Source: Colius striatus
Lineage: Eukaryota; Chordata; Aves; Coliiformes; Coliidae
Direction: 5' to 3'
Length of the DNA: 64,000 nucleotides
Assembly: GCF_028858725.1 (NCBI RefSeq)
Contig: NC_084790.1
Coordinates: forward strand, 29,057,031-29,121,030
The position numbers were made by a program, and so were the translations under genes. The notes under the pieces were generated by a model, which saw only the letters and a program-made list of their open reading frames with translations, was not told where the DNA came from and did not search any database. Within the stretch, counting starts at the first letter, position 1, and each line of letters opens with the position of its first letter. Positions 22,431-33,745 of this stretch are shown here, piece by piece.

Positions 22431-24190
22431 TTAAAAGTAAATAGAGAATTATGAGCAGTTAACTAAACAGTCATACCCTAAATGCCTGCAGTGTTACAAA
22501 GAGAAGGATTAACAAGTACTTGGAAAGGACTTTCAAACCCAATTTGCAGCCTGATTTGCTGTGTAGAAGAAGTAGGCTACCAAAAGCTCTTAATTTCTGT
22601 GAAAACTGTTACACACTGCTGTGTGTAGTACTTCAACTCTCCCTTCCCTCCCAGGTGTTTTCACTTCTGATACTCCCCACATTAAGACATTAGTAGCCAG
22701 AACATCGGCTATTTGCATGGTACCCATTCTTTTTTTTTTTTTTTTTTAAGTGAAAAACTGCATTAAAAGTCAGGAGAACCAACAAAAGACATTGCAGAGT
22801 TTCCCCATGCTCTGCAAACACTCACTACAATAGTATGTGACTCTGGGCAAGATAAATCGGGTCATCAGTCTTGCAGATTGTTTGGCTGATGTCTGGCCTC
22901 TGGAAAACATTTTAACTTCAATGATTTTGGTCAAATTAGACTAATCTAGTTTAACCATCCATCATTTATTTAATAAAAACCAAAACACATTAACCTGATC
23001 CAAAATATATAGTCTATAAGACATAAGTCAAGCCTTTTACCTAGCAATGCTGCGGTTCCTGTAAAGTCCAATTTTTTTCATGACACTGCCTGTCTCCAGT
23101 TCTGGGGTTTTTTTGCAAGTTGTCTGAAGACGTTACCAAAAATTCTTTATAAGGAACAATTATTATCAAAGATGCTCAGGCTGCCTGAGGAAGAAATAAT
23201 ATCTCGGATTATAAGAAATCTAAGCAGGTAGATATCAACATTTAGGTACGTATTTCAATAGAAACCTTTTCCCCTAATTGATTTGATGCAAACATTTAAT
23301 TCAAACAGCTTACTCTCAGATCCAAAATGGACTTAAGACAGCTAAGGAAAGCATTTCTGTTCAGAAAACCTAAATTTAGCTGCCAGCTAACCTGGAGACT
23401 TATGAGCTTCACAGGCACTCTAAATTTTGCTATAAATGCCTCTAAATTCTGATGTCTGTATTGGTCCAGGAACACCAACAGAGAAGTGGCTAGCCCTCGT
23501 TTATATCCACAAGTAAACCAGTCCTTCATCTGTCTCCACACAGAGCTTGGTCCTATGGTTGCTACCACTGCAAACATTAAATCAACCTTCCTGCAAGGTG
23601 CAGAAGCAAACATTTTGTAAAACAGAGGAGAAAGTACAGGGTCTAAAGCACCCAAGTAGCGACAGTTACAGTTTAAAACATAGCTTCCTCATTTTTTTAG
23701 CAAGTACTGCAGCCAGCAAGTGATCAGCAAACCTGGCTGAGCCATTTGCTAAGACCCCTGCCACCGCCATTTGTCTTACCCCCCAAAAAAGAGGACAGGT
23801 GCTTTGAAAGGCTCAGGGGGTGTGCAAGCTGCTCTCAGGTTCTCTGGCTTAAGAAAATGCACTGTATCCAAACTGGTCTTGGAACACAGGATCATATAAG
23901 CAGATGAAATTAAATACTGTCTGGCAACTAGAAAGCTAATATTGCTCAACTGTGGAGCCACAAGACAGGAAGAAAGGAAGAGGAAAGCAAAATATTTTGC
24001 AAACTATCAGAGGAAGGGAATGTCTTGACATACAAGGCGAGAGCTCCCTGGCACTTGGGTTTTTACAGTCTGTGATTTTTTAAGCATGTTGTTCTCTCTG
24101 CTGGGACAAGTAAAGCACATGTCCTCCCTTGAAGTCATGTAACTTCAGTCTCAGCATAGCACTACTTTTCAGAAACATAAACTTCAGGAA
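22431..24190. other. Intergenic, no gene recognised
   Basis: Mostly AT-rich, with a T-run at 22731-22747. A 119-codon minus-strand frame at 23296-23655 is the longest open frame in the unique DNA here. It has no recognisable domain and a composition close to translated noncoding sequence, and I do not call it a gene. Confidence 0.4.
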
Positions 24191-24239
24191 AAAATGACCT
24201 CACTTTCCTGACAGCAAAAACCACCCCCAACTTACTCAA

Positions 24240-24700
24240 TTAGAAAATATCCAGAAAGGTAAATAAGGAGCCTGGCCTGATTCTACAGGCACAGGTTCCA
24301 AGAGACATGTAGGCAAGCCTGGTGGTGGGCCGCCATGGCAGACAGTAACCCAAGCCCCATGAAGGGCAGTCAAAGGAGCAGGACTGGCACAGTCTAGCAG
24401 GGAGAAGGCCTGGAAGGACCTAACACCACTGTCCCACGTCTACAGGGACATTACAGGAATGGTGGAGGCCGACACTGCTCTGAGGGAAACAGGGAAAGCA
24501 TGGGAAGCAGTAGCGGTAAGCTGTGATAAGGAGAAGAAATCCCTGTCGGATATAAGGCCTGGAGAGACCTGCCCCTCAAGGGCCCAGGATGCCAGTGTGA
24601 AGACCTCGTCTTTTGGTCTTTCGCACTTTGAGGCATTGCTAATTAAAACTTTCTCTACCTTGAGTTCTACCAAAACCAAACTTGGACGTGACAGAGCACT
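24240..24700 (+). mobile_element. Possible solo LTR, plus strand (weak)
   Basis: The block is GC-richer than its surroundings. It has a TATAAGGC box at about 24550 and an ATTAAA signal at about 24642, roughly 90 bp apart, which is a spacing usual for LTR U3-R organisation. The ends and target duplication are not identified. It could also be another repeat class. Confidence 0.3.
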
Positions 24701-27395
24701 TGGTCATTCTAAATACTGACAGATCTACCTTGAAAGCCCAGCCAAGGATTTCTCATCACAGCAAACACCATTAATAACTGTTATCAGATGTATGTCAAAC
24801 TGTTTCAAAACTTTCCCTTTCCCTAATGTAAACTTAATGTTATTCTCCTTACCACCAGGATAAATAATGTGTGATTTTTCTTTTGGAACATGATTATCAG
24901 CTGAATAATTTATCAAACTCGGGTCTTACTGCAGAAAATATTTTTTTTTAACTTTTCCCTTCATGAAATCCAATGCAAATATAACTACAGAAATTGCACA
25001 AAATGAGGCAAAACACATTTTTTTTTTCTCGAGAGTAGCTCAGAGATGCACTGTGACAGAATAAACAGGAAAACAAATTCTTTAGCACAGCCTCTCATAT
25101 AATTTTCCCAAGACAAAAGCACTTTGGAAAACTATTTTAAAATATCGGGCTTGTAGCAGACTAAAAAATTGACAACATTTCTTATGCATTGATATGTCTA
25201 ATTCATCTTTTTCTCTCCAGACTTCCTCCAGCTCCCTCTCTTTACAGATACTACCCCTATATGCTTGACCTGTTTGTTCTATTGTGAAAAATCATTTTGT
25301 TTCCAGTATTAATGGTAAGGTTTTGTAAACAGCAGTTTTAAAAACCAGTGGGAGAGAAGGGGCAATTATTCACAACATCAGAGAACATTCATTTCTTTGG
25401 CTATATTTGCTTATCACACAACTCTGAGGCAGTGGGTAATCTGTTTATGATTCAGCCAAGTCTGAAAGCTGAGGTTTTATTTTTAAGGCATTGCCCACAA
25501 CTAATTACATGATTACCAAAGATTTGTCTTTTATATGACCTTGGTGTCACAGTCATCCTCCAGAGAATGATACTGAGATGGCTCTCAGAAAGTCCATCTT
25601 CCTTCTGCTCTTTGAAGTGTTTGGGGTTTGTTGCATGCAGCTTTGTGGCTATGCATGGTAAAGGCTGCTTAGCTGAAGGAACATTCCAAACTATGGGTGA
25701 AGGCTCCCAAATTGCAACCCAAACATGAACAGATACGTGGAACCCAAGACATATGATGCCTCGTATTCGAGTATTCCATGGTTGGAAACTAAAATCATCA
25801 CTCTAAAGTTTCAAGAAAAATTGTACTGTCCACTTGGGCTCCCACAGAACCAGGAAAAACTTACATTTACCTATTTCAATGTCCTGCTGCAGAAGACAGT
25901 CTTAACTGGTGACTTACACCAGCCTCTCCTTTCTCAGCCTAAGCATGCAGGTAACTTGTCAGCACTTAGGGTCATGTTACCTGGTTTCCTGAAGACCACT
26001 TCATCAAGAGCTACCTGAGTACTCCTTTAAATTAAATACTGAGGTGTATATGTGTCAATATTTATGTGACAATATAGTTGAGTGATTTGACACTAACAAG
26101 ACTTAATAAAGCTGCCCACATGCAACACCTAAGCAGTCCTCTGATAAGAGCATCAAGCAGTAGTCTCTTTGTCCACATGGGAAACCCTATAGCCAGAAAA
26201 AAAGTGCACATCTAGAAAGCCTAAGATATCTGGAAACATAAAAAGTAGAAATTGCAGAGGTCTCAATGCTGCTTTCAGAGCTGAGGCAGTCTGAGCTGCA
26301 CTTCTAAATCTTCTGTCAGCTCTGCTGACTTTCTGTTGGTCTGACATTTAAGAGATGTTTAAAACAGAACAGCAACTGAATTTCTGAATTGCTTGGATTA
26401 AAATATGTCAGCATTTACATTAAATGTTTATTTACTTGTCTACTTTCTCTGTGAAATTTAATTTTCTGTAATTCAATATTAGTATCACCAGATTTTGAAA
26501 GAAGTGGTGTGTCATTCCTGTTTTAGTAGAAGGTCACAGCAGCTGGTGTTAGCAATAAGCCTGACTAAGTCCAGACCTGTTTGTTTTTTCAATTTGCAAT
26601 GAAATATTGAGTTGCAACAGTATGGCTTTTTCTCCCAGCTTCTTATCTCAGATTAGTTCCGAGATGTCAAAAGTGAAAGTCCATTAGCAAACGCTTACAT
26701 GCACACAGCATGTTGTCTCTGGTCCTAATTTTAAACTTAAATCTTCAGATCTAAGATCTTAGATATTTTTACCAGACACTTTGTTTATACTATCCAATTT
26801 TTCTTGTTGTCTTAGTATATATAAGAAGGGCAAGGAACCATTGAATATGAACGAGGACTTTACGATCTTGTTAAGAGAATTGCATAACAAGGTGATTTCC
26901 TCAGAAAAGACCTATGACACATTCGTATTTATTTTCAGTGAATCATGTTGTAGAGCAAAAAATCATTGTATACAGAACTGGATAGGAATTATCCAGTATA
27001 CTTGTGAGTAAGAAATAAAAAGGTCAATATGCTGGTGATGTGATAAGACGGTAGGATGATGACCTCTGTGGGAAAGGTCCAGGCAGACAGCTTGGTGGAA
27101 CAGCAGCTGGCCAGTTGAGCATATGTCTGGACACTGTAAGCCACCTGTAAACATAAAACAGTTTTGTCCACAAGAAAGAAGTACTTAAAAAGATACTTGA
27201 ATATTGTATACAAGCAGGTCAGAATCTGAGATCCAAGTTTTTTTTCATATGCTTATGTCCACAATAATTTACTGTGGAAACTCTAGGTGAAAAATCAATC
27301 AACCAATCACAACATACCCAAATTAACTCACATAATGAATGAAGGAAAAGAAATGCACTTCTGTCTTTCAGAGACTATTTCTCTGCACCAAAGCA
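24701..27395. other. Intergenic, no feature recognised
   Basis: AT-rich sequence. Short frames such as 25725-26018 and 26781-27011 have no recognisable domains. No RNA gene or repeat was recognised apart from short T-runs near 24940 and 25020. Confidence 0.45.
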
Positions 27396-29440
27396 CAGAA
27401 TCATAGAATTGTTTTGGCTGGAAGAGACCTTTAAGATCATCAAGTCCAGCCTTTGTCCCAGCCCTATCAACCACTAGACCATTTCCCTAAGTGCAACATC
27501 CGCCTGTCTCTTAAATACCTCCAGAGACGGTGACTCCACCACCTCCCTGGGCAGCCATTACAGTGCCTGACAACCCCTTCAGTAAAGAAATTCCTCTTCA
27601 TATCCAGCTTGAACCTCCCCTGGCACAACCTGAGGACATTTCCTCTCGCTCTGTTGCTTGTTACTAGGGAGAATAGTCTGACCCCTGCTTCGCTACAGCT
27701 TCCTTTCAGGTAGTTGTAGAGAGCAATAAGCTCTCCCCTGAGCCTTCTTTGCTCCAGGCTAAACAGCCTCAGATCCCTCAGCTGTTCCTCATATGAGATG
27801 TGCTTCAAATCATCTACTAGCTTGGTAGCCCACCTCTGTATCCTCTCCAGCACCTCAACGACCTTCTTATAGAGAGGGGCCCAAAACTGGACACAGTATT
27901 TGAGGTGCAGCCTCACCAAAGCCGAGACCAGAGGAATGATCACCTCCCTCCTCAAGCTGACAGCACTGTTTCTGATACAGGCCACGGTGCCATTGGCCTT
28001 CTTGGCCACCTGAGCACACTGCTGGCTCATGTTCAGCCTCTGTCAATCAACACTCCCAGGTCCCTCTCTGCCTGGCTGCTTTCCAGCCACTCCTCCCCAA
28101 GCCTGTAGCACTGCTGGGGGTTGTTGTGGCCCAAGTGCAGGACCTGGCACTTGGCCTTATTGAAACTTGGGGAAATGGTTTTGGCCCAGCCATCCAGCCT
28201 GTCTAAATCTCTCTGTAAAGCTTCCCTGCCCTCAAGTAGATTGACACTTCCACCCAGCTTGGTGTCATCTACAAACTTACTCAGGGTGCACTCTATCCCC
28301 TCATCAAGATAATTAATAAAGACGTTAAACAGGAGTGGCCCCAGTACTGACCCCTGGGGGACATCACTCATGACTGGCTACAAACTGGATTTAACTCCAT
28401 AGACCAAGACTCTTTGAACTCATCATCTAACCAGGTTTTCACCCAGGAAAGTGTATGTCCATCCAAGCCAAGAGCAGACAATTTCTCTAAGAGAACACTG
28501 TGGGAAACAATGTCAAATGTCTTACTAAAGTCAAAGTAGACAACATCCACAGCCTTTCCTTGATCCAACAAGCGGGTCACCCTGTCATAGGAGATCAGGT
28601 TTGTTAAACAGGACCTGCCCTTCCTAAACCCATGCTGACTGGGCCTGATCACCTACCTGGTTGTCCTTCATGTGCTGCGTAATAGAATTTAAGATGATCT
28701 GCTCCATCAGCTTCCTGGGCACTGAAGTCAAACTGACAGGCCTGTAATTTTGTGAATCATCCTTCCATCCCTTCTTATATATGAGTATTACATTAGCTGA
28801 CTTCCAATCAGCTAGGACCTCCCCAGTCAGACAGGACTACTGATAAGTGATGGATAGTGGTTTGGTGAGAACCCCTGCCAGTTACCTCAGCACATCCAGC
28901 CCCATAGATTTGTGTACATCAATGTGGAGCAGCAGGTCACTGACTGTCTCCTCCTGAATTGTAGGGGGGACATTTTGCACCTCATCCCTGTCTCTTGGCT
29001 TGGGGGGCTGACTTTCCCAATTGGAAATGCTCCTATTACAAAAGACTGAAGCAAAGAAGGCATTAAGCACATCAGCCTTATCCTCATCCTTTATTACCAG
29101 ATTTACTTCTGGATCTAAGAGGAGATGGAGGTTCTCCCTGGTCTTTATTTGTTGTTACTGTATTTATAGAAACTTTTCTTATTACCCTTTACCTCTAAGG
29201 CCAGATTGATTTTTAGCTGGTCTTTTGACCTTCTAATTATCTCCCTACATAAACTAACAACATTTTGTACTCATTTTGAGTGGTCTGTCCCTTCTTCCAG
29301 AGGCCATAAACTCTCTTTTTTCCCTTGATTTTAAGCCAAATTTCCCTGTTCAGCCAGACCAGTCTTCTTTCCCTCCAGCTCATCTTACGGCACGTGGGAA
29401 TGGCCTATTCCTGGGCTTTCAAGATGACCTCTCTGATCTC
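27396..29440 (-). mobile_element. CR1 LINE, about 2 kb, reverse transcriptase region, minus strand
   Basis: The plus-strand start AGAATCATAGAATTGTTTTG is the tail. Minus-strand frames give, in sense order: an RT frame 28368-28652 (SQHGFRKGRSCLTNL, DVVYFDFSKTFDIVSHSVLL), 28033-28371 ([29 protein letters not shown] active site) and 27467-28030 ([40 protein letters not shown]). About 700 bp further upstream, to 29440, align with the endonuclease-RT linker. Frame changes between the pieces make it a dead copy. Its wording differs from the 51.6 kb copy, so it belongs to another CR1 subfamily. Confidence 0.96.
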
Positions 29441-29600
29441 TCAGTCCTGAATCTGAAGGGAAGCCTGCAAAATGTATTCAGACAAGGAGCCTGCAAACAA
29501 GGACTAGGTTTACATGGCACGTTTTTTTGTAGTGGGGGAGCTACAGGGGTGGCCTTAGTGAGAAGACACCAGAAGCTTCCTCCACATCTGACAGAGCAAG

Positions 29601-30050
29601 TGTTGTGGTTTAGGGAGCCAGCAATGAAGCACCACAACAGTCTCTCACTCGGTGCCACTAATCCACCTCCACCCTTGTTAGGATGGTGGAGGCCCTAGAG
29701 AAATGGGAGGAAAAGGATAACAAAGGACCTTGTGCATTGAGACAAAGGCAGAAAGGGCTCACTGCCAACTATGGTTCCAGACAAAACAGACTCCAGTACT
29801 CAACTTAGAGAGGAAAGTAGGAAAGTTTATTCTACTACCTACAAGAAACAAAATGGAACAAAAGCAAAAAGGGAGTAGGATGATAAGAAAATTACAACTA
29901 GCAATTTAAAATCTCCCTCCCCTGTCCCTCCTTTCTTCCTGGGCCCAGCTCACTGCTCGCAATATCTCTACCTCCTCCCCCCTCATCGTCTGAGGGGGCA
30001 GGGAATGGGGAATGTGGTCAGTCTCTCACAGACAGACGTGCTGCTGTCCA
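29601..30050 (-). mobile_element. ERV-L-type LTR, minus strand, 3' portion
   Basis: The plus strand begins TGTTGTGGTTTAGGGAGCCA, the complement of an LTR end in CTAAACCACAACA. GTTTATTCTACTACC (complement of an AATAAAC signal) follows at about 29826-29840, then the CCTCCCCTGTCCCTCC and GGGCAGGGAATGGGGAATG blocks. These blocks also occur at 13975-14300. It meets a plus-strand LTR of the same type at about 30050. Confidence 0.7.
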
Positions 30051-30059
30051 AAACTGAGC

Positions 30060-30895
30060 TTCTCAGCAACAGTAGTAGCATTTCTGTGATTAGGTATTTA
30101 AGAAAGGCAAAAAAAGTCACGGCGCAACAGCAGCTGTGAGAAGCAAGTGGGAATATGAGAGAAACATCTTTGCAGACAGGAAGGACAGTGAACAAGGAAG
30201 GGGAAGGAGGTGCTCCAGGTACCAGAACAGATTCCCCTGCAGCTCATGGTGCATCCCACGGTAAGGGAGGTCCTGTCCCTGCAGCCCACAAAGGACCATG
30301 GTGCAGCAGCTATCCGCACTGCAGCTCATGCCTTGAAGGAATCTGTGATCCTGAGGAGAACATGTCAGAGTAGGCTCTTGGAAGGATCCATGAGAGAAGC
30401 CCACACCAGAGTAAGTTTTCTGGCAGGATCTGTGACCCCATGGGGGATTCACACTGGAGTAGTCTGTTCCTGAAGGACTGCACCCTGTGGACAGGACCTA
30501 CACTGGAAAAGTTTGTGAAGATCTGTCTCCCTTGGATGAAATGCCACATTGGAGCAGGTGAAGTATATGAGAAGGAAGGAGCATCAGAGACAACCTGTAA
30601 TGAACTAGCTGCAACCCCCAATTTCCTATTTCCTTGCACCACTCATGGAGAGGAACTGGGAGTTGAGCCTAGAAAGAAGAGAGGGGTGTGGGGGGAAGGC
30701 ATTTTTTAGATTTGTTCTTGTTTCTTATTCTGCTCTGATTAATTAGCAATGCATTAATTTCTCTAAGTTAAGTCTCCTTGTCCTTATCTTCACTCATAAG
30801 ATTTCTTCCATATTTTATCCTCTGATCCTGTTCAGGTGTGGAAGTGAGAGACTTGTAAGCACCTGGTAGCTCTCATTTTAGTCCTAATGAGTCTT
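30060..30895 (+). mobile_element. ERV-L-type LTR, plus strand, head-to-head with the preceding one
   Basis: The plus orientation is shown by GC-rich repeat units (CTGCAGCTCATGGTGCATCC, CTGCAGCCCACAAAGGACCATGG shortened here, TGAAGGACTGCACCCTGTGG) followed by GTGTGGGGGGAAGGC, a T-rich stretch and TCTCCTTGTCCTTATCTTCA near 30772-30791. This order is the reverse complement of the 13975-14900 block. Frames on both strands (for example 30117-30452 and 30440-30709) derive from the repeat. Confidence 0.65.
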
Positions 30896-32422
30896 AATTA
30901 CAAAGGAGTTATTTAAAAACCCACTATTTTGGCAATGTTTTCAGTCTAAAGAAGAAACAAGACTTTAGGGAACAACTAAGATGCAAAATTTTCTTAATTA
31001 TTTACTTTTTTTACATTGGGAGTTCTCCCAGAAGGACTATCTGTGCACTTGAAAAGGCACACAGGAACACATTTTACAATAATAAATGATTTCTCATAGC
31101 TACATAGTTTGTGGTGAGATTTTATGGACTTCTTTTCCTTTCAGTTCTGCCAAATCACAGGAACCAATGTGAGCAAACTGAGAAAATTAGGAATGGTTTC
31201 AATGTTACAGTAAAATTAAAAAGTGTTTCTGAAGCTCTGGCTCAATATCCATGATGCTACAATACAAAAGAATTACAAAAGCTTTCCTAAAACAACCAAA
31301 CAGCTACATTAGGAATGCCAAAACAAAACTTCATATTGCCTGTGTGACACATTGTGAGACTAAGAATTGTGTTTGTTGTCAGCTCCTCCATGATAAATCT
31401 AAAGGCTCTTTATGGGCAAAGGCTGATGATTAACATTAACAAATGGTAAGTCTGTCAGTCAGAAGAGTAGAATTTTAGATTTCTTACCATCTGTGTGCTA
31501 TTTATTCTGTATAAATGCATATCATGTCTTTTTATTGCATAATGTATGCCCCTTGGAATTACACTTAAGATTGTTCCAAATTCTTAAGAAAAAAATCTAG
31601 AAGTCAACCACAGAGGAATAATAAAACTTATTGGATGTCTAAGGAAAAAAACCTCTATGTGAACTGAGCAAAGGAGTAGAAAAAAATGCACCTCATGAAG
31701 AAAGATTATCCCACTCTGCAGAGGGAAAGGCAAGACACAAGAACTGCCTTCTGTGAACCGTAGCTGAAACACATTGAGTTCTGCCTGAGCACTGTCTGCA
31801 GGCATCGGGGGAGTGCTGGGTTGCAGTCCCATGAGGCAGTTCAGAATCAGATTTCAGGAATGCCTTGCAGAAGCCACCAGGCATGGGAGGTGCCCAAGGG
31901 GACAGCAGCACCTCTGCCACTGCCTAAGTCATAAGAAACATGTCTTGAATGATAACTCTTTGTGACCCTGTCCTGGGGCAAAGGGAAGACCTTTGACTGT
32001 GCCAGGATCTTGGAAACAAACTCATCTTTGTGAATTACACTGCAGAGCCTACAGATAAGTATCCATGATTCATCTCTCCCACTCAGCCATGCACTTGAGG
32101 TTTGCATGGCTGAAATATACATTTAATTGTCTACATGTCCCCAGTAATGAAGCCATTTTTCTTTCTCCTAAGTCTTACACTACACCTGACATTTTGCACT
32201 TCTAATTCATGGTTTGAACTCCCTTGCAAGCTGCTTCTATATCTCACTTGTAACAAAATGATTGTATTTAGTCAAGCCTCATCCACAATCCAGCAATCAC
32301 AAAAAGGTGGAACCAACACTTTTGATGATGTATTAATGACCAGGGGCCTCAATAACAGCTGGATCTCTCCACTAATCCATCTTGTACCTTGGGTAGCTAA
32401 AAGTAGGAGTGAAGAGAGATAT
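30896..32422. other. Intergenic, no feature recognised
   Basis: AT-rich sequence. No supported gene, RNA or repeat was recognised. Confidence 0.45.
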
Positions 32423-32640
32423 TGTTCGGGTTTAAGCTGTGATGGAGTGAATTTTCTTCCTAGCAGCTGGTACAGTACTGTGTTTTGGATTTACTATGAG
32501 AATAAAGTTGATAACACACTGATAGTTTTGGTTGTTGCTAAGTAGCGCATATCTTAAGATTCTTTCAGTTTCCCCATTGCTTGCAGTAAGCAGGTACACA
32601 AGAAGCTGAGAGGAGGCATGTCCAGGCCAGCCAACCTGAG
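32423..32640 (+). mobile_element. 5' part of an ERV-L-type LTR, plus strand
   Basis: It begins TGTTCGGGTTTAAGCTGTGA at 32423, a diverged form of the TGTCCTGGTTTGAGCC start of the proviral LTRs. It continues with GGAGTGAATTTTCTTCC, GCAGCTGGTACAGTACTGTG and AAGCAGGTACACAAGAAGCT. It is cut off after about 220 bp, where a degraded CR1 piece follows. Confidence 0.7.
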
Positions 32641-32689
32641 CAAACTAGATCTAATCTAAGTATTTTGAGGTTGCTCACATTTCTTTCTA

Positions 32690-32890
32690 GAGCTACTGGT
32701 GAGAGTCCACTTAAGAGTAACCAAGGTGATGAAGGTACTGGAGTACTTCTCTTTGGAGAAAAGGCTTTTGAGCCTGAAGCAGGCTCAGGGGGATCTGATG
32801 TCAGCAGTGGTACTGACATTTAAGGGAACAATTATTGAAATGGGTGAAGCCAGGCCAGAACCCATGGCCAGCACCAGTGAGAAGGAGATA
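32690..32890 (+). mobile_element. Degraded CR1 fragment, plus strand
   Basis: The order of motifs GTAACCAAGGTGATGAAGGT, CTGGAGTACTTCTCTTTGGA and TCAGGGGGATCTGATGTCA corresponds to the CR1 region around the conserved EERL-LFSLE-RRLRG segment. It is heavily diverged. Confidence 0.55.
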
Positions 32891-32989
32891 CTGGACCTCT
32901 AGGGATGCCTCCTCATAAAAGAAAATGAGGAGGAACAGTGCTGATGACAGGCAGGTTGAGCCCATGAATTTCAGCCCACAACAAAATGG

Positions 32990-33130
32990 TGGTGAGAAGC
33001 CCACGTAGCTGGATTTACCTCACCTCAAGAGGAGAAAGAGCGAATGGAGGTGGATGCACTTTGAGCAGAGGACTTCATGATGAGGCATTGCACCACCATG
33101 GCTGGGGCGACTCCACTAGCCCAAAGCACT
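32990..33130. mobile_element. Small LTR-like fragment
   Basis: GGAGGTGGATGCACTTTGAG and GAGGCATTGCACCACCATGG match by eye a piece of the larger block at 41975-42090 (GGAGGTGGATCGCCCTTGTG, GGGGCACTGCACCACCACTG). Both are probably parts of one repeat family. Confidence 0.5.
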
Positions 33131-33512
33131 AGATTACTGTCTTATGGTTCCATAAGAACCATCTATTCCCTAGAAAACTGTCTGCTACCAGAAGCGTTCA
33201 AGAACTGTGTTTGAAGAACGTATTTAGAAAACCAGGAATAAACCTATCTCGATTTCTTGTGCTGTCTGGATGGTATGTTGCCCAGCACACAAGTTCAGGA
33301 ACTTGAATTTTTAAGCTTTTCAAGGCTTCATAGTCCATAAGTTGTTCAAACAGCTGCATTTCTGTGCACATCTATAATGGGTTTTGTCCTGATCGTCACA
33401 GAACACTGTTTTTGGTGTCACAGGAAGGATACAGAGATCCCAAGACCCCACTGCCCCGGTTTAAACACTCCCTGCTTCAAATCAGAAAAACAGAAGTGAT
33501 ATTTCCTGCAGC

Positions 33513-33611
33513 ATGGGCTGCTTCTGCACCGTCCCGGAGGAGTGTTACTGCAAAGTGTTGTTCCTGGACGAGTCCAAGCTGACCCTGACCACTCAGCAGC
33601 AGGGCATCAAG
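33513..33611 (+). CDS. EPB41L4A: EPB41L4A, exon with start codon (first coding exon)
   Basis: The exon encodes 33 residues, from [15 protein letters not shown] to TTQQQGIK, and matches the very N-terminus of EPB41L4A (NBL4), a FERM-domain protein of the band 4.1 superfamily that acts at the membrane-cytoskeleton interface. The residues are the start of the FERM F1 (ubiquitin-like) lobe. The exon ends on a codon boundary at AAG|GTGAGT, a consensus donor (GT at 33612). The ATG has A at -3 and G at +4, a strong initiation context. Directly upstream lies GATATTTCCTGCAG, which looks like a splice acceptor, so an untranslated exon may precede it. I did not find exon 2 on the plus strand up to 64000. 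Differences from the mammalian sequence are few and the frame is open, so the exon itself looks intact. Confidence 0.9.
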
Positions 33612-33745
33612 GTGAGTGGGGCCGTGGGGTGCGCCGCAGGGGAGCCCCAGGGGCCGGGCTCAATGCCCTGCGGGCGGCTGCCCGCGGCTGCTGCTTCCCC
33701 GCCGCGCTTCGGGAGCCGGGAGGGGAGCGACGGGGGAAAGAAAAC
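33520..33745. promoter_or_regulatory. CpG-rich patch at EPB41L4A exon 1
   Basis: GC-rich and CpG-dense sequence starts inside the coding exon and continues about 130 bp into the intron (GCGCCGCAGG, CTGCGGGCGG, CCCGCGGC, CGCCGCGCTTCGGGAG, GAGCGACGGGG). The 150 bp upstream of the ATG are not CpG-rich. A promoter CpG island normally spans the start site, so only its 3' half seems to be present. Confidence 0.7.

Noticed and set aside
23296..23655. 119-codon minus-strand open frame in unique DNA
   Set aside because: No recognisable domain, no splice context and composition like translated noncoding DNA. A frame of this length is expected by chance in 64 kb on six frames.
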